From NCBI RefSeq assembly GCF_002093115.1, contig NZ_NAAD01000001.1:310001-374000 (forward strand): 64,000 nucleotides of DNA, read 5' to 3'. Each line of letters starts with the position of its first letter. Position 1 is the stretch's first letter. Shown piece by piece: positions 1 through 10,015 of the stretch. Source of the DNA: Geothermobacter hydrogeniphilus (GTDB lineage: Bacteria > Desulfobacterota > Desulfuromonadia > Desulfuromonadales > Geothermobacteraceae). The notes below the pieces were generated by a model. It was given only the letters and a program-made list of their open reading frames with translations. It was not told the DNA's origin and ran no database searches. Made by a program: the position numbers and the translations under genes.

Positions 1-20
1 GGACCACGATAATGGCGACT

Positions 21-809
21 TCAACGGTTTGATTTCGGGACTCCGGAAGGTTGCGGTTCAGTCCCGGTGTCGTCTGCTGCCGGCAGCTGTTTTTCGTCCC
101 GTGATTCTCCGCTGTGAATCGCGGCATCAACTCTTTCGCAGGCGTCGAGCAGGGCTGTTTCGGCATCGCATCCGTGTTGTTCGGCCAGATTGACGACGCT
201 GAACAACAGGTCGCCGATTCGGCGGTGGATATCAGATCCGTTGTCCCGGGACGACAACGTCGGACCCGGGGACGTGATGTCCTGTGGCAGCGGGGCATTG
301 TTCTTTGCCATCCGGCTGATCAGCTTCTGGGCCTTCATCAGGGCGGGAAGGTTTGTTGTGATATCTTCAAGGTAGCATGAACTGCCGGAGTTGCCGCCTC
401 GTTCCTGCCGCTTGATGGCATCCCATTGACGATGCAGTTCTTCTTCGCTCTGAAATGTGGCGTCTGCGAAAACATGAGGATGGCGCCGAATCAGCTTGTT
501 GCTGATCGTCTCGGCGATATCGTTGAAATTGAATTCTCCCTTTTCGGCGAAAATCTGTGCCTGGAAAACAACCTGAAGCAGCAGATCGCCCAGTTCATCA
601 CGGATTTTGTCCACACCGCCCGTGGCGATAGCTTCCACGGTTTCGTAGGCTTCTTCAAGAATGTAGGGTCGCAGGCTTTCCGGGGTCTGGCGGGCATCCC
701 AGGGACAGCCTCCGGGAGCCCGCAGGGTGGCCATGATCCGGAGCAGACGACCAATGGCGGTTTCCGGTGAGGTCGTTTCGCCGGGGTTGCTGGAGAGGTT
801 TTTCTTCAA
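21..809 (-). CDS. mazG: MazG nucleoside triphosphate pyrophosphohydrolase
   Basis: Cytosolic house-cleaning enzyme that hydrolyses nucleoside triphosphates to the monophosphate and pyrophosphate. The 262-residue protein has the usual two-repeat length. The first MazG repeat (about residues 20-130) carries GCPWD, then EEAYE and DELGDLLLQV, the acidic residues that bind Mg. The second repeat (about 165-225) is weaker: the usual EELGD is RRIGD here, so its metal site looks degraded, and a polar tail follows. The start is a TTG at 809 with AAGGAAA upstream. The first ATG is about 25 codons in and would remove the conserved lead-in to GCPWD. It diverges from the yceD-rpmF-plsX-fab operon. Identification is firm; the start is less so. 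Confidence 0.93.
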   Translation of the reverse strand: MKKNLSSNPGETTSPETAIGRLLRIMATLRAPGGCPWDARQTPESLRPYILEEAYETVEAIATGGVDKIRDELGDLLLQVVFQAQIFAEKGEFNFNDIAETISNKLIRRHPHVFADATFQSEEELHRQWDAIKRQERGGNSGSSCYLEDITTNLPALMKAQKLISRMAKNNAPLPQDITSPGPTLSSRDNGSDIHRRIGDLLFSVVNLAEQHGCDAETALLDACERVDAAIHSGESRDEKQLPAADDTGTEPQPSGVPKSNR

Positions 810-980
810 GAGGTTTCCTTTGACGTAAAGTGGCCCGCTCGTGAAGGGACGTTTACCGTCAGGCTAATCACCTTGACGGGGCAAGTCAATAGCCCTTGCG
901 GGCTGGAAACCGCTTGCAAAATAGTCAGGAATAGGCTAATAGAAAAACCCGCGCCGGGCGCCTGTTTTCAGGGATTTTCC

Positions 981-1008
981 TTGACATGAACGGGGCAGGT
1001 CTTATACT
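981..1008 (+). promoter_or_regulatory. Sigma-70 promoter of the yceD-rpmF-plsX-fab operon
   Basis: TTGACA at 981-986 and TATACT at 1003-1008 are separated by 16 bp, close to the sigma-70 consensus. Transcription would begin near 1014-1016. This rules out the ATG at 986, which lies inside the -35 box, as the yceD start and leaves a very short leader before the ATG at 1025. Confidence 0.8.
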
Positions 1009-1024
1009 ACCCGCTTTCGTTCCG

Positions 1025-1597
1025 ATGAGGCTGTTTTTGTTCACGATCAACTGGGAAAAGATACCGGAGCAGGGGCTGTCGGCCGCTGCTGATGTGTCAG
1101 TGGAGGACCTCGTCGCCCTGACTGCTCTGCAGGATCAGGGTGTCTGTCGATTTGTCACCCCGATCGCGGCCAGTCTTGATGCCCACTGGGTTTCAGAACT
1201 GTTGCAGGTGAGCGGTCATGTCAGTTGTGATGCTGTTCTTTCCTGCAGTCGTTGTCTGAAAGAGTTCAACCAGCATCTTGAGGGTGGATTCGATCTGACC
1301 TTTGCCCGTCAGTTGCCCGAGATCAGCATGACCGAGGATGAGGAGGGCGAGGGCGTTGAACTCACCGCCGATGATCTCGGCCTGGTTTACGCTCCCGGGG
1401 ATGTCATCGAGCTGCATGACATTTTCGCGGAACAACTGATTCTTGCCCTGCCGACGAAGCCGTTGTGCGACGATTCTTGCGCCGGACTCTGCGCCCGTTG
1501 CGGACAGGATCTGAACCGGGGTGACTGCGGCTGCCGGAATAATGATTTCAACAACAGGTTTGCGGCATTGAAAAACCTGAAACTCAATAAGGAATGA
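1025..1597 (+). CDS. yceD: YceD/DUF177 family protein (23S rRNA accumulation protein)
   Basis: DUF177 proteins sit next to rpmF in most bacteria; in E. coli and plants they help 23S rRNA accumulate, but the mechanism is not settled. The 190-residue product has a CSRC pair at about residues 76-79 and a C-terminal cysteine cluster (CDDSCAGLC, CGQ, GDCGC), which looks like a metal-binding knuckle typical of the family. I chose the ATG at 1025 because the in-frame ATG at 986 overlaps the promoter -35 box. The resulting leader is only about 10 nt and lacks a good Shine-Dalgarno, so translation may be nearly leaderless. It is the first gene of the operon, followed by rpmF after a 68-nt gap. Confidence 0.85.
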   Translation: MRLFLFTINWEKIPEQGLSAAADVSVEDLVALTALQDQGVCRFVTPIAASLDAHWVSELLQVSGHVSCDAVLSCSRCLKEFNQHLEGGFDLTFARQLPEISMTEDEEGEGVELTADDLGLVYAPGDVIELHDIFAEQLILALPTKPLCDDSCAGLCARCGQDLNRGDCGCRNNDFNNRFAALKNLKLNKE

Positions 1598-1665
1598 TGC
1601 GCCGGTCCGGGCACTATTTCCTATTATAGAAAACGGGGGTTGCCCCCGCACAAGGAGTCAAGTTC

Positions 1666-1845
1666 ATGGCTGTACCGAAGAAAAAAACATCCAAGTCCAA
1701 ACGTGATATGCGTCGTTCCCACGATTCTCTTTCCGCGCCCGCGCTTTCTCTCTGCCCGCAATGCAATGAGCCGAAGCAGCCGCACCGGGCTTGCCCCAAT
1801 TGTGGTGTTTACAAAGGTAAGGACGTCCTCGGCAGCGAAGACTGA
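1666..1845 (+). CDS. rpmF: Ribosomal protein bL32
   Basis: Component of the 50S subunit. The 59-residue protein starts [14 protein letters not shown] and has the L32 zinc ribbon with four cysteines: CPQC at about residues 30-33 and CPNC at about 43-46. The start ATG at 1666 has AAGGAG at 1652-1657. It lies between yceD and plsX, the standard bacterial arrangement, and its stop codon is 13 nt before the plsX start, so the two are probably translationally coupled. The zinc-binding form is the C+ paralogue type. Confidence 0.97.
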   Translation: MAVPKKKTSKSKRDMRRSHDSLSAPALSLCPQCNEPKQPHRACPNCGVYKGKDVLGSED

Positions 1846-1858
1846 GGGAGGTCTTCGC

Positions 1859-2869
1859 TTGAGTGAGAGAATTGTAGTCGCGGTTGATGCCATGGGGGGG
1901 GACAATGCCCCTGTGGTGGAAGTCGCCGGAGCTGTTGAGGCCGCGCGACGTTGGGATATCCCCGTCATCCTGGTGGGAAACTCCGAGCGGGTTTCGGCTG
2001 AACTCAGTCGGCATCAGGTTGAAGGCCTGGATATCTCGATCCGGCATGCCAGCGAGGTTGTCGGCATGCACGATTCGCCATCGGATGTGGTCCGGAAAAA
2101 GAAGGACTCTTCGGTGCGGGTGGCGTTCGACCTGGTCAAAAACGGCGATGCTCATGCTGTTGTCAGCGCCGGCAATTCCGGGGCGACCATGGCAGCGGCA
2201 ATGTTTGTTCTGAAGCGGATCAAGGGAATTGACCGGCCGGCCATCGCCACGGTCATGCCCAACCTGCTTGACCAGACGCTGGTCCTTGACGCCGGGGGCA
2301 ATGTCGATTGTCGTCCGCAGCATCTCGCCCAGTTTGCCCTGATGGGCGCGGTTTATTCCCGACACATTCTCGGCAAACGACAGCCACGGGTTGGACTGCT
2401 GTCGAATGGCGAGGAAGAAAGCAAGGGAACCGATCTGACCCGTGGGGCTCACAATCTGCTCCAAAAGGCCGGTTTCAATTACGTCGGCTATGTCGAGGGG
2501 CGCGATATTTACAACGGCAGCGTCGATGTTGTCGTCTGCGACGGGTTTGTCGGGAATGTCGTGCTCAAGGCTTCAGAGGGACTTGCCGATGCCATCGGAA
2601 CCATGCTGAAGCAGGAACTGAAAAGCAGCCTGCGGGCCAAGATCGGTTATCTTCTCGCCCGGCCCGCATTTCGCCGTCTGCGCAAGAAAATCGATTACGC
2701 CGAGTATGGCGGGGCGCCTCTGCTCGGTATTGCCGGTACCGGGATGATCTGTCATGGCGGGTCGAATACCAAGGCGGTGATGAACGGTATCCGCCTGGCG
2801 CGAGAGTCTGTCGTCAGGCGGGTCAACGAAAACATGGTAGCGGCATTGCAGGGTCCATCCCGCGGATGA
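1859..2869 (+). CDS. plsX: Phosphate acyltransferase PlsX
   Basis: Converts acyl-ACP and phosphate into acyl-phosphate, the acyl donor used by PlsY in phospholipid synthesis; peripheral membrane enzyme. The 336-residue length fits the family, and the N-terminus [18 protein letters not shown] is the PlsX signature. Other family blocks are [35 protein letters not shown] and GGAPLLGI. The start is a TTG at 1859 with GAGGGAGG at 1844-1851 just before it. The reading frame is open further upstream, through rpmF, but that stretch is out-of-frame ribosomal protein sequence. It is in an operon with fabH, 50 nt downstream. Confidence 0.96.
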   Translation: MSERIVVAVDAMGGDNAPVVEVAGAVEAARRWDIPVILVGNSERVSAELSRHQVEGLDISIRHASEVVGMHDSPSDVVRKKKDSSVRVAFDLVKNGDAHAVVSAGNSGATMAAAMFVLKRIKGIDRPAIATVMPNLLDQTLVLDAGGNVDCRPQHLAQFALMGAVYSRHILGKRQPRVGLLSNGEEESKGTDLTRGAHNLLQKAGFNYVGYVEGRDIYNGSVDVVVCDGFVGNVVLKASEGLADAIGTMLKQELKSSLRAKIGYLLARPAFRRLRKKIDYAEYGGAPLLGIAGTGMICHGGSNTKAVMNGIRLARESVVRRVNENMVAALQGPSRG

Positions 2870-2919
2870 TCCGCCAGGTCTGCCGGCCATGTTCAATCGG
2901 AGGGTGAGGAAGGATTGTA

Positions 2920-3897
2920 ATGAAAGCTCGTATTATCGGGACTGGCTCCTATCTGCCGGAAACCATCCGCACCAACAAAGATATTGAACAGATGGTCGAC
3001 ACCTCGGACGAGTGGATCCGTGCCCGTACCGGCATTCGTGAACGGCGCATCGCCGCCGATAACGAGCAGACCTCTGATCTCGCCGTCAAAGCCGCCCGCA
3101 AGGCGATGGACATGGCCGGAGTTTCCCCCGAGGAGATTGATTTTCTGGTTGTCGGGACAATTACCGGTGATCTTCCCTGGCCTGCCACGGCCTGCCTGGT
3201 GCAGGAGGGACTCGGGCTGAAAAATGCTTTTGCCTATGATGTCTCGGCGGCCTGTAGCGGGTTTGTTTTTGCTCTTGATGCCGCTGTTCAGCAGATCGAA
3301 TCGGGCCATATCCGCAAGGCCCTGGTCGTCGGGGCTGAATGCTTGTCGCGGATTATCGACTGGCAGGATCGCAACACCTGTATTCTTTTCGGAGACGGGG
3401 CCGGGGCCGTGGTGCTTGAAGGGCAGGACGGTGATCATGGTGTGCTGTCAACCCACCTTCATTCCGACGGCAGTTATTGGGAACTTCTGCATCAGCCGGG
3501 GTTCGGAACTCGTACTCCGGCTACTGAGCAGGGTATTCTCGACCGCATCCCGTATCTCAAGATGGCCGGCAACGAAGTCTTCAAAGTTGCGGTCCGTTCT
3601 CTGACGGAGGTTGCAAAGGAGGCGCTGGAGGCCAATAGCCTGACTGCCGACCAGATCGACATGATGATTCCGCATCAGGCCAACCTGCGCATTCTTGAAG
3701 CCACCGCCAAACGTCTGAAAATGCGTGAGGATCAGGTTTATGTCAATGTTGATCGTTTCGGCAATACCTCCGGGGCGTCGATTCCCATCGCCCTGGATGA
3801 AGCCAACCGCAAGGGTCTGATCAAAGAGAATGACATTCTGTTGTTTGACGCCTTTGGTGGCGGATTCACCTGGGGCTCGGCTGTGGTACGCTGGTAA
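2920..3897 (+). CDS. fabH: Beta-ketoacyl-ACP synthase III
   Basis: Starts fatty acid synthesis by condensing acetyl-CoA with malonyl-ACP. The 325-residue protein has the catalytic cysteine in SAACSGF (about residue 112), the catalytic histidine in PHQANLRI (about 250) and asparagine in FGNTSGAS (about 280). The C-terminus DAFGGGFTWGSAVVRW is typical. It starts at ATG 2920 behind GGAGGGTGAGGAAGG. It is the third lipid gene in the operon, 22 nt before fabD. Confidence 0.97.
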   Translation: MKARIIGTGSYLPETIRTNKDIEQMVDTSDEWIRARTGIRERRIAADNEQTSDLAVKAARKAMDMAGVSPEEIDFLVVGTITGDLPWPATACLVQEGLGLKNAFAYDVSAACSGFVFALDAAVQQIESGHIRKALVVGAECLSRIIDWQDRNTCILFGDGAGAVVLEGQDGDHGVLSTHLHSDGSYWELLHQPGFGTRTPATEQGILDRIPYLKMAGNEVFKVAVRSLTEVAKEALEANSLTADQIDMMIPHQANLRILEATAKRLKMREDQVYVNVDRFGNTSGASIPIALDEANRKGLIKENDILLFDAFGGGFTWGSAVVRW

Positions 3898-3919
3898 CAA
3901 TCTACTTTGGGACTGAACG

Positions 3920-4837
3920 ATGATCACATTTCTTTTTCCCGGGCAGGGTTCTCAGTCCGCCGGCATGGGCAAGGACCTGGCCGCTGATTTCAAGGTCGCC
4001 AGGGATGTTTTCGAAGAGGCCAATGATGCTCTCGGGTTTGATCTGGCCACGCTCTGTTTCAATGGCCCCGATGAGGACCTGAAGCTTACAGAGAACACCC
4101 AGCCCGCTATCCTGACTCACAGCGTCGCGGCATTGCGGGTATTGCAGGAAGTCAGCGACCTGCGGCCTGATTATGCCGCCGGACATTCCCTAGGTGAATA
4201 TTCCGCCCTGGTCTGTTCCGGGGCGCTGCAGTTCGCCGATGCCGTGAAGATCGTCCGGCAGCGTGGTCGCTTCATGCAGCAGGCGGTTCCGGTCGGGCAG
4301 GGTGCCATGGCGGCCATTATCGGCCTCGATGCCGAGTCGCTCGAGCAGGTCTGCCGGCAGGCCGCCGACGGTGACGTTGTCTCACCGGCGAATTACAACA
4401 GCCCCGGCCAGGTGGTCATCGCCGGACATGCCGAGGCGGTTGCCCGGGCGACTGATCTGGCCAAGGCCAAGGGGGCCAAGCGGGCCATGCCTCTGCCGGT
4501 CAGCGCCCCTTTTCACTGTTCACTGATGCAGCCGGCGGCCGACCAGCTTGCCCGCGTTCTTGAACCCGTACAGGTCGGTAAGCTCAATGTGCCGGTGGTG
4601 TCCAACGTGGAGGCACGCCCCAACCTGGAAAGTGAGCGTGTCAAGGCCCTTCTTGTTCGACAGGTGTGTGCCCCTGTGCGATGGGAAGAATCCGTGACAT
4701 GGATGGTTGAGTCGGGAGTTGATCATTTTGTCGAGATCGGCCCCGGTAAGGTTCTTTCCGGTTTGGTCAAGCGCATGGCGCGAGGCAGCCGGATTCAGAA
4801 TCTGGCCGTGGCCGCTGATATTGAAAAGTTGAATTAA
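3920..4837 (+). CDS. fabD: Malonyl-CoA:ACP transacylase
   Basis: Transfers malonyl from CoA to acyl carrier protein, supplying the elongation donor. The 305-residue protein begins ITFLFPGQGSQSAGMG, contains the nucleophile serine in GHSLGEYSAL (about residue 90) and the partner histidine in APFHCSLM (about 200), and ends with the family block VDHFVEIGPGKVLSGL. It is followed after 13 nt by fabG. Confidence 0.97.
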   Translation: MITFLFPGQGSQSAGMGKDLAADFKVARDVFEEANDALGFDLATLCFNGPDEDLKLTENTQPAILTHSVAALRVLQEVSDLRPDYAAGHSLGEYSALVCSGALQFADAVKIVRQRGRFMQQAVPVGQGAMAAIIGLDAESLEQVCRQAADGDVVSPANYNSPGQVVIAGHAEAVARATDLAKAKGAKRAMPLPVSAPFHCSLMQPAADQLARVLEPVQVGKLNVPVVSNVEARPNLESERVKALLVRQVCAPVRWEESVTWMVESGVDHFVEIGPGKVLSGLVKRMARGSRIQNLAVAADIEKLN

Positions 4838-4850
4838 GGGAGACAGGACC

Positions 4851-5588
4851 ATGCCAGCTGATAAGGTTGCTCTGGTAACCGGAGCTTCACGCGGCATCGG
4901 CCGGGCTATCTGCCTAGCACTTGCCGCCCGGGGATGCCGAATTGTTGCGGCCGGTCGAGATCGCGACGCCCTCCAGGACGTTGCCGACGAGATCGCAAAA
5001 CTTGGTGCCGAGGTTCTTGTCGTGACCGGTGACGTCAGTTGCGGCGAAGATGTCAATCGGATGGTCAGCGAGGCGCGCGAACATTTTTCACGTCTCGATA
5101 TACTGGTAAACAACGCCGGTCTGACGCGTGACGGGTTGCTGCTGCGCATGAAGGATGAAGACTGGGACGCCGTCCTGAATGCCAATCTCAAGGGCAGCTT
5201 CATGCTGACGCGCGCCGCGGCCAAGATCATGACCCGACAACGCTATGGCCGGATCATCAATATCAGTTCCGTTGTCGGTGAGATGGGGAATCCCGGCCAG
5301 GCCAATTATTGTGCCAGCAAGGCCGGATTGATCGGTCTGACGAAATCCAACGCCAGGGAACTGGCGAAACGCAATATCACGGTCAACGTTGTCGCCCCCG
5401 GTTTTATCGTGACCTCGATGACAGAGGTTCTGGATGACAAGGCTCGCGAGGAACTGGTGGGACAGATCCCTCTCGGACGAATCGGAAACCCGGAAGATGT
5501 GGCCAATGCCGTCGTCTTTCTCGCCTCGGAAGCGGCCGGTTATATAACCGGCCAGGTTCTGAGCGTGAACGGCGGCATGTACATGTAA
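4851..5588 (+). CDS. fabG: 3-oxoacyl-ACP reductase
   Basis: NADPH-dependent short-chain dehydrogenase that reduces 3-oxoacyl-ACP in each elongation cycle. The 245-residue protein has the nucleotide motif [10 protein letters not shown] at about residues 10-19, NNAG at about 88-91, and the catalytic set Ser (INISSVVG), Tyr and Lys (YCASKAG, about 153-157). The C-terminus [17 protein letters not shown] is canonical FabG. An AGGGAGACAGG stretch precedes the ATG. acpP follows after 49 nt. Confidence 0.97.
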   Translation: MPADKVALVTGASRGIGRAICLALAARGCRIVAAGRDRDALQDVADEIAKLGAEVLVVTGDVSCGEDVNRMVSEAREHFSRLDILVNNAGLTRDGLLLRMKDEDWDAVLNANLKGSFMLTRAAAKIMTRQRYGRIINISSVVGEMGNPGQANYCASKAGLIGLTKSNARELAKRNITVNVVAPGFIVTSMTEVLDDKAREELVGQIPLGRIGNPEDVANAVVFLASEAAGYITGQVLSVNGGMYM

Positions 5589-5637
5589 ACAGGTTCGGTG
5601 CCAGGCCACCGACATAAAACAAGGAGGTAGACAAGAC

Positions 5638-5871
5638 ATGGCTACTGTAGAAGAACGTGTTAAACAGATTGTCGCTGAGCAGCTGGGTGTTGATGAGGCC
5701 CAGGTTACCCTGGAAGCGGCATTCATGGATGATCTGGGTGCCGATTCCCTCGACACCGTAGAGTTGGTCATGGCTCTGGAGGAGGAGTTTGATATTGAGA
5801 TCTCCGACGAAGATGCCGAAAAAATTCAGAAAGTTCAGGACGCGGTTACCTATATCAGCGAGAATACCTGA
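5638..5871 (+). CDS. acpP: Acyl carrier protein
   Basis: Carries growing acyl chains on a 4'-phosphopantetheine arm. The product is 77 residues and strongly acidic. The attachment serine lies in [13 protein letters not shown] (about residue 37). Start ATG 5638 follows AAGGAGG at 5621-5627. It lies between fabG and fabF, the usual order. Confidence 0.98.
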   Translation: MATVEERVKQIVAEQLGVDEAQVTLEAAFMDDLGADSLDTVELVMALEEEFDIEISDEDAEKIQKVQDAVTYISENT

Positions 5872-5987
5872 ATCCGGTCAGCACGGGGGGGAGGGCATCC
5901 TTCCCCCCGTGAGCAACATGCGGTTGCCCGGTTGTCGTTAGGGGTGCCGGATGTCTGACCCATTTGAGTTGGAGGCCTGTAGAGCTT

Positions 5988-7223
5988 ATGCGTAGAGTCG
6001 TTATTACCGGTATGGGCATTATTTCGCCATTGGGGTCCGGTTTGGAGAGCAATTGGGATGCTGTCACTAATGGTGTGTCCGGCATCGGTCCGATCACGCA
6101 TTTTGATGCTTCGAATCTGCCGACCCGGATTGCCGGTGAGGTCAAGGATTTCAATCCCGGCGACTTTATAGAAAAAAAAGAACAGCGCAAAATGGACCTG
6201 TTCATCCAGTACGCCGTTGCCGCTGCCGACATGGCCGTGGCCGATTCCGGACTGGAGATTAACGATGATAACGCCGAACGGGTAGGGGTGCAGATCGGTG
6301 CCGGCCTGGGTGGCCTGCCGACGATTGAAAAATATCACAAGGCGATGCTTGAAGGCGGCTACCGGAAAGTCTCCCCCTTCTTCATCCCGATGCTGATCAT
6401 CAATCTCGCCCCCGGTTTTGTTTCCATGCGTACCGGTGCCAAGGGACCCAACCTGTCGACGGTTTCCGCCTGTGCCACCGGCACGCATTCCATCGGCGAT
6501 GCCTACCGGCTGATTCAGCGGGGCGACGCCGACGCCATGATTGCCGGTGGATGCGAGGGGACCATTTCGGCCCTGGGGATTGCCGGTTTCAATGTCATGA
6601 AGGCGCTGTCGACCCGCAACGATGATCCGACTGCCGCCAGCAGGCCGTTCGATAAAAACCGTGATGGTTTTGTCATGGCGGAAGGCGCGGGCATCCTGGT
6701 CCTCGAAGAGTACGAGGCGGCCAGAAAGCGGGGCGCGCACATCTATGCCGAGGTCGCCGGCTACGGCATGACCGGTGATGCTTACCACCTGACGGCTCCG
6801 GCTCCCGGTGGTGAAGGTGCCGCGCGCTGCATGAAGATGGCGGTCGGCAATTCCGGGGTCAACCCCGAAGAGATTGATTACATCAACGCCCATGGAACCT
6901 CGACCCATTTCAACGACCTCTATGAGACCATGGCGATTAAATCCGTTTTCGGCGATCATGCCCGGAAGCTCATGGTCAGCTCCACCAAAAGCATGACCGG
7001 TCATGCCCTCGGTGCCGCAGGAGGTCTTGAAGCGGTTTATCTTGCCCTCAGCATCGATCGCGGGGTGGTGCCGCCGACCATCAACTATGACGAGCCCGAT
7101 CCGGAATGTGATCTCGATTATGTTCCCAACCATGCGCGCGAGACCAGGGTCAGGGCCGGGCTGAGCAATTCCTTCGGTTTTGGCGGAACCAACGCCACTC
7201 TGCTGTTAAAAAAGGCTGAATGA
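5988..7223 (+). CDS. fabF: Beta-ketoacyl-ACP synthase II
   Basis: Elongating condensing enzyme; adds two carbons from malonyl-ACP and controls longer-chain and unsaturated acyl synthesis. The 411-residue protein has the nucleophile in [11 protein letters not shown] (about residue 163) and histidines in [11 protein letters not shown] (about 303) and [10 protein letters not shown] (about 340). I start it at ATG 5988 ([14 protein letters not shown], the family N-terminus), 12 nt after GGAGG at 5971-5975; upstream codons in frame are not conserved family sequence. The 116-nt gap after acpP begins with a G/C-rich inverted repeat (GGGGGGAGGG...CCTTCCCCCC) that could attenuate the message after acpP. 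The stop overlaps the rpiB start. Confidence 0.96.
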   Translation: MRRVVITGMGIISPLGSGLESNWDAVTNGVSGIGPITHFDASNLPTRIAGEVKDFNPGDFIEKKEQRKMDLFIQYAVAAADMAVADSGLEINDDNAERVGVQIGAGLGGLPTIEKYHKAMLEGGYRKVSPFFIPMLIINLAPGFVSMRTGAKGPNLSTVSACATGTHSIGDAYRLIQRGDADAMIAGGCEGTISALGIAGFNVMKALSTRNDDPTAASRPFDKNRDGFVMAEGAGILVLEEYEAARKRGAHIYAEVAGYGMTGDAYHLTAPAPGGEGAARCMKMAVGNSGVNPEEIDYINAHGTSTHFNDLYETMAIKSVFGDHARKLMVSSTKSMTGHALGAAGGLEAVYLALSIDRGVVPPTINYDEPDPECDLDYVPNHARETRVRAGLSNSFGFGGTNATLLLKKAE

Positions 7224-7684
7224 TGTTTGTTATTGCCAGTGACCATGGCGGCCTGGAGCTGAAACAGGCGATCTTCGATTATCTGCAGCAGCGGGGAATC
7301 GAGGTTCAGGATCTCGGAACCAATGGCGATGCGTCGGTTGATTATCCCGATTTCGGTGAAAAGGTCGCGGCACGCGTCAGTTGCGGTGAGGCGCAAAGCG
7401 GGATTCTGATCTGCGGAACCGGCATCGGGATGTCGATTGTTGCCAACAAGTTTCCCGGGGTTCGAGCCGCGCTGGTAACCGACAACTTTACCGCCCGCAT
7501 GGCCAAGGAACATAACAACGCCAATGTTCTGGTGATGGGAGGCCGGGTCCTTGATGTGGGCCAGGCTCTTGAAATGGTAGAAACATGGCTCGACACCGAG
7601 TTCGAGGCCGGTCGGCACCAGCGTCGGCTTGACAAGATCGCGCAGCTTGAAAAACGTTTACGCGGTGAGTCTTCACCGGAATGA
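7220..7684 (+). CDS. rpiB: Ribose-5-phosphate isomerase B
   Basis: Interconverts ribose 5-phosphate and ribulose 5-phosphate, which also feeds the riboflavin genes downstream. The 154-residue protein has the N-terminal SDHGGLELK and the active-site loop [13 protein letters not shown] (Cys about residue 66). The coding region overlaps the fabF stop, giving translational coupling; either of two adjacent ATGs (7220, 7223) could be used. An allose-specific relative cannot be excluded by eye, but this gene neighbourhood is the usual one for rpiB. Confidence 0.92.
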   Translation: MMFVIASDHGGLELKQAIFDYLQQRGIEVQDLGTNGDASVDYPDFGEKVAARVSCGEAQSGILICGTGIGMSIVANKFPGVRAALVTDNFTARMAKEHNNANVLVMGGRVLDVGQALEMVETWLDTEFEAGRHQRRLDKIAQLEKRLRGESSPE

Positions 7685-7691
7685 TCAACCC

Positions 7692-7713
7692 GGGCAGGCT
7701 GCAACGCCTGCCC
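7692..7713 (+). terminator. Possible weak terminator or attenuator after rpiB
   Basis: GGGCAGGC (7692-7699) and GCCTGCCC (7706-7713) form an 8-bp perfect stem with a 6-nt loop. The following sequence GATTTGTTG is only moderately T-rich, so termination would be partial. Confidence 0.4.
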
Positions 7714-7786
7714 GATTTGTTGAATCTGAATCAGTCGCGACTCCCTGGTTCAGAATTAAATCCAGCCCAGCCGGAGACCGAGAGAA

Positions 7787-9037
7787 ATGTCTGATCAGCT
7801 CAATCTGTTCGATAGTGAAATTGCCGATGCCATCCGCAAGGAAACCGAGCGCCAGGAATACAGTCTCGAGTTCATTGCTTCGGAAAACTTCGTCAGTGAG
7901 AATATCCTGGAAGCTCAGGGTTCCGTTCTGACCAACAAGTACGCGGAAGGCTATCCAGCCAAGCGTTACTACGGCGGCTGTGAATTTGTCGATGTCGCGG
8001 AGCAGCTGGCCATTGATCGCGCCAGGGAACTGTTCGGTGCCGAGCACGCCAATGTTCAGCCCCATTCCGGTTCCCAGGCCAACATGGCAGTTTACATGGC
8101 GGTCTGCCAGCCGGGAGACACGGTCCTCGGGATGAACCTGGCCCATGGCGGACACCTGACCCACGGTTCGCCGGTCAATTTTTCCGGCAAGCTGTACAAT
8201 ATCGTTCCCTATGGCGTTAAACGCGAGACCGGGACCATCGACTACGAAGAAGTCGAGCAGCTGGCCCTTGAACACAAGCCGAAAATGATTGTTGTCGGTG
8301 CCAGCGCCTATCCGCGAACCATTGATTTCAAGGCCTTCAGATCCATTGCCGACAAGGTCGGCGCCGTTGTCATGGTCGACATGGCGCATATTGCCGGTCT
8401 GGTTGCCGCCGGCGAGCATCCCAACCCGGTTCCCTACGCCGAGTTCGTCACCTCGACGACCCACAAGACGTTGCGTGGCCCGCGCGGCGGCCTGATTCTC
8501 TGTACCGAGGAATGGGGCAAAAAACTCAACAGCAATATTTTCCCCGGCATCCAGGGTGGCCCGTTGATGCATGTCATCGCCGCCAAGGCGGTGGCCTTCA
8601 AGGAAGCTCTGCAGCCCGAATTCAAGAACTATGCGGCGCAGGTGGTGAAGAATGCCCGAGCCCTGGCTGAAACCCTGGTGTCGCATGGTTTCAACCTGGT
8701 GTCCGGGGGCACTGATAACCATCTGATGCTGCTCGATTTCAGCGGCACGGAGCTTACCGGAAAGGTTGCCGAGGCGACCTTGGAAACAGCCGGCATCACC
8801 GTCAACAAGAATGCGGTTCCCTTCGATACCCGGTCCCCGTTTGTGACCAGCGGCATCCGCATCGGCACTCCGGCGACCACCACCCGCGGGTTGAAAGAGG
8901 CAGACATGGTTCAGGTCGGCGAGTGGATCGCCGCCGCGTTGCAGAATGTTGACAACGCGACAAAGCTTGCCGAGATCCGGCAGCAGGTTCGTGAACTCTG
9001 TCAGCGTTTCCCGCTCTATGCTCATCGACTGAAATAA
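7787..9037 (+). CDS. glyA: Serine hydroxymethyltransferase
   Basis: PLP enzyme converting serine and tetrahydrofolate to glycine and methylene-tetrahydrofolate; main source of one-carbon units. The 416-residue protein shows [17 protein letters not shown] near the N-terminus, YYGGCEFVD, the HSGSQAN block, and the PLP lysine in [13 protein letters not shown] (about residue 229). No glycine riboswitch is visible in the 102-nt leader. The next gene begins 3 nt after its stop. Confidence 0.98.
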   Translation: MSDQLNLFDSEIADAIRKETERQEYSLEFIASENFVSENILEAQGSVLTNKYAEGYPAKRYYGGCEFVDVAEQLAIDRARELFGAEHANVQPHSGSQANMAVYMAVCQPGDTVLGMNLAHGGHLTHGSPVNFSGKLYNIVPYGVKRETGTIDYEEVEQLALEHKPKMIVVGASAYPRTIDFKAFRSIADKVGAVVMVDMAHIAGLVAAGEHPNPVPYAEFVTSTTHKTLRGPRGGLILCTEEWGKKLNSNIFPGIQGGPLMHVIAAKAVAFKEALQPEFKNYAAQVVKNARALAETLVSHGFNLVSGGTDNHLMLLDFSGTELTGKVAEATLETAGITVNKNAVPFDTRSPFVTSGIRIGTPATTTRGLKEADMVQVGEWIAAALQNVDNATKLAEIRQQVRELCQRFPLYAHRLK

Positions 9038-9040
9038 ACG

Positions 9041-9511
9041 ATGCAGCGACCGAGCTGGGATCAGTATTTCATGGACATCGCCACCCTGGTGGCCAGCCGC
9101 TCGACCTGCCTGCGTCGCCAGGTCGGGGCGGTGATGGTGAAGGGAAAAAATATCCTTGCCACCGGTTACAACGGCACACCCTCCGGAATTACTCACTGCT
9201 CGGTCACCGGTTGTCTGCGGGAACAGCTCAAGGTCCCGTCCGGGGAGCGTCATGAACTTTGTCGCGGCCTGCATGCTGAACAGAATGCGATCATTCAGGC
9301 CGCAAGGCATGGCATCAATATCGACGGCGCCACTCTGTACTGCACCCACTCGCCGTGTATTATCTGTTCGAAGATGCTGATCAATGCCGGGATTCGTCAG
9401 ATCGTCTATCAGGTCGGTTACCCGGACCAGCTTTCTCTCGACATGTTGAGCGAGGCCGGCATTTGCTTTGAAATCCTTGAGAACAATAACCCGAACCAGG
9501 AGGATCAGTGA
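9041..9511 (+). CDS. comEB: dCMP/cytidine deaminase family protein (ComEB type)
   Basis: Zinc deaminase that most likely converts dCMP to dUMP for thymidylate synthesis. The 156-residue protein carries HAEQNAI (zinc histidine and catalytic glutamate, about residues 81-87) and [12 protein letters not shown] (zinc cysteines, about 107-118), with an N-terminal block [21 protein letters not shown] typical of dCMP deaminases. It sits between glyA (3-nt gap) and nrdR (overlapping by 1 nt), a deoxynucleotide-themed group. ComEB is a family name; no role in competence is implied. Confidence 0.9.
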   Translation: MQRPSWDQYFMDIATLVASRSTCLRRQVGAVMVKGKNILATGYNGTPSGITHCSVTGCLREQLKVPSGERHELCRGLHAEQNAIIQAARHGINIDGATLYCTHSPCIICSKMLINAGIRQIVYQVGYPDQLSLDMLSEAGICFEILENNNPNQEDQ

Positions 9512-9990
9512 TGAAATGCCCTTTTTGCGGCTTTGCCGATACCCGGGTTGTTGATTCAAGGCTCGGGAAAGAAGGCAACAACATTCGCCGCCGTCGTGAA
9601 TGCGGAGACTGCGGCAAACGGTTTACCACCTATGAGCGGGTCGAGGAAACTCTGCCGCTGGTGATCAAGAAGGACGGTCGACGCGAGCCTTTTGACCGAA
9701 CGAAGATCATTGCCGGTATGCAGCGCGCCTGTGAGAAACGTCCGGTTTCCATTTCCACCATCGAGCATGCCGTCGATCAGCTTGAGTTACGGCTGCAGGA
9801 GAGTGGTGAAAAGGAGATCGATGCCAGTCGGATCGGTACCGAGGTGATGGCGGCCCTGCACGACATGGACGAGGTCGCCTATGTCCGCTTTGCTTCGGTC
9901 TATCGGCAATTCAAGGACATCAATGAATTTATGGCCGAACTGAAGGACCTGTTGGCGCAGGACGAAAAGGGCGGCCGGCAATCTGGTTGA
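9511..9990 (+). CDS. nrdR: Transcriptional repressor NrdR
   Basis: ATP/dATP-sensing repressor of ribonucleotide reductase genes. The 159-residue protein has an N-terminal zinc ribbon (CPFC at residues 3-6, CGDCGKRF at about 31-38) and an ATP-cone from about residue 46 to 136 ([19 protein letters not shown]). The ATG at 9511 shares its first base with the stop of the deaminase gene and has CCAGGAGGA at 9496-9504; a GTG one codon earlier is less likely. Placement after a dCMP deaminase suits its role in dNTP balance. Confidence 0.97.
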   Translation: MKCPFCGFADTRVVDSRLGKEGNNIRRRRECGDCGKRFTTYERVEETLPLVIKKDGRREPFDRTKIIAGMQRACEKRPVSISTIEHAVDQLELRLQESGEKEIDASRIGTEVMAALHDMDEVAYVRFASVYRQFKDINEFMAELKDLLAQDEKGGRQSG

Positions 9991-10015
9991 AATTTCCGGG
10001 TAGAACAGGCGTTCC

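Noticed and set aside
986-1024. Upstream ATG for yceD
   Set aside because: It lies within the -35 box of a near-consensus promoter, so transcripts cannot include it.
7726-7753. CTGAATCAG...CTGGTTCAG before glyA as another R1 copy
   Set aside because: Only the end-like words are present, one is mutated, and no interior sequence is shared; it could be chance.
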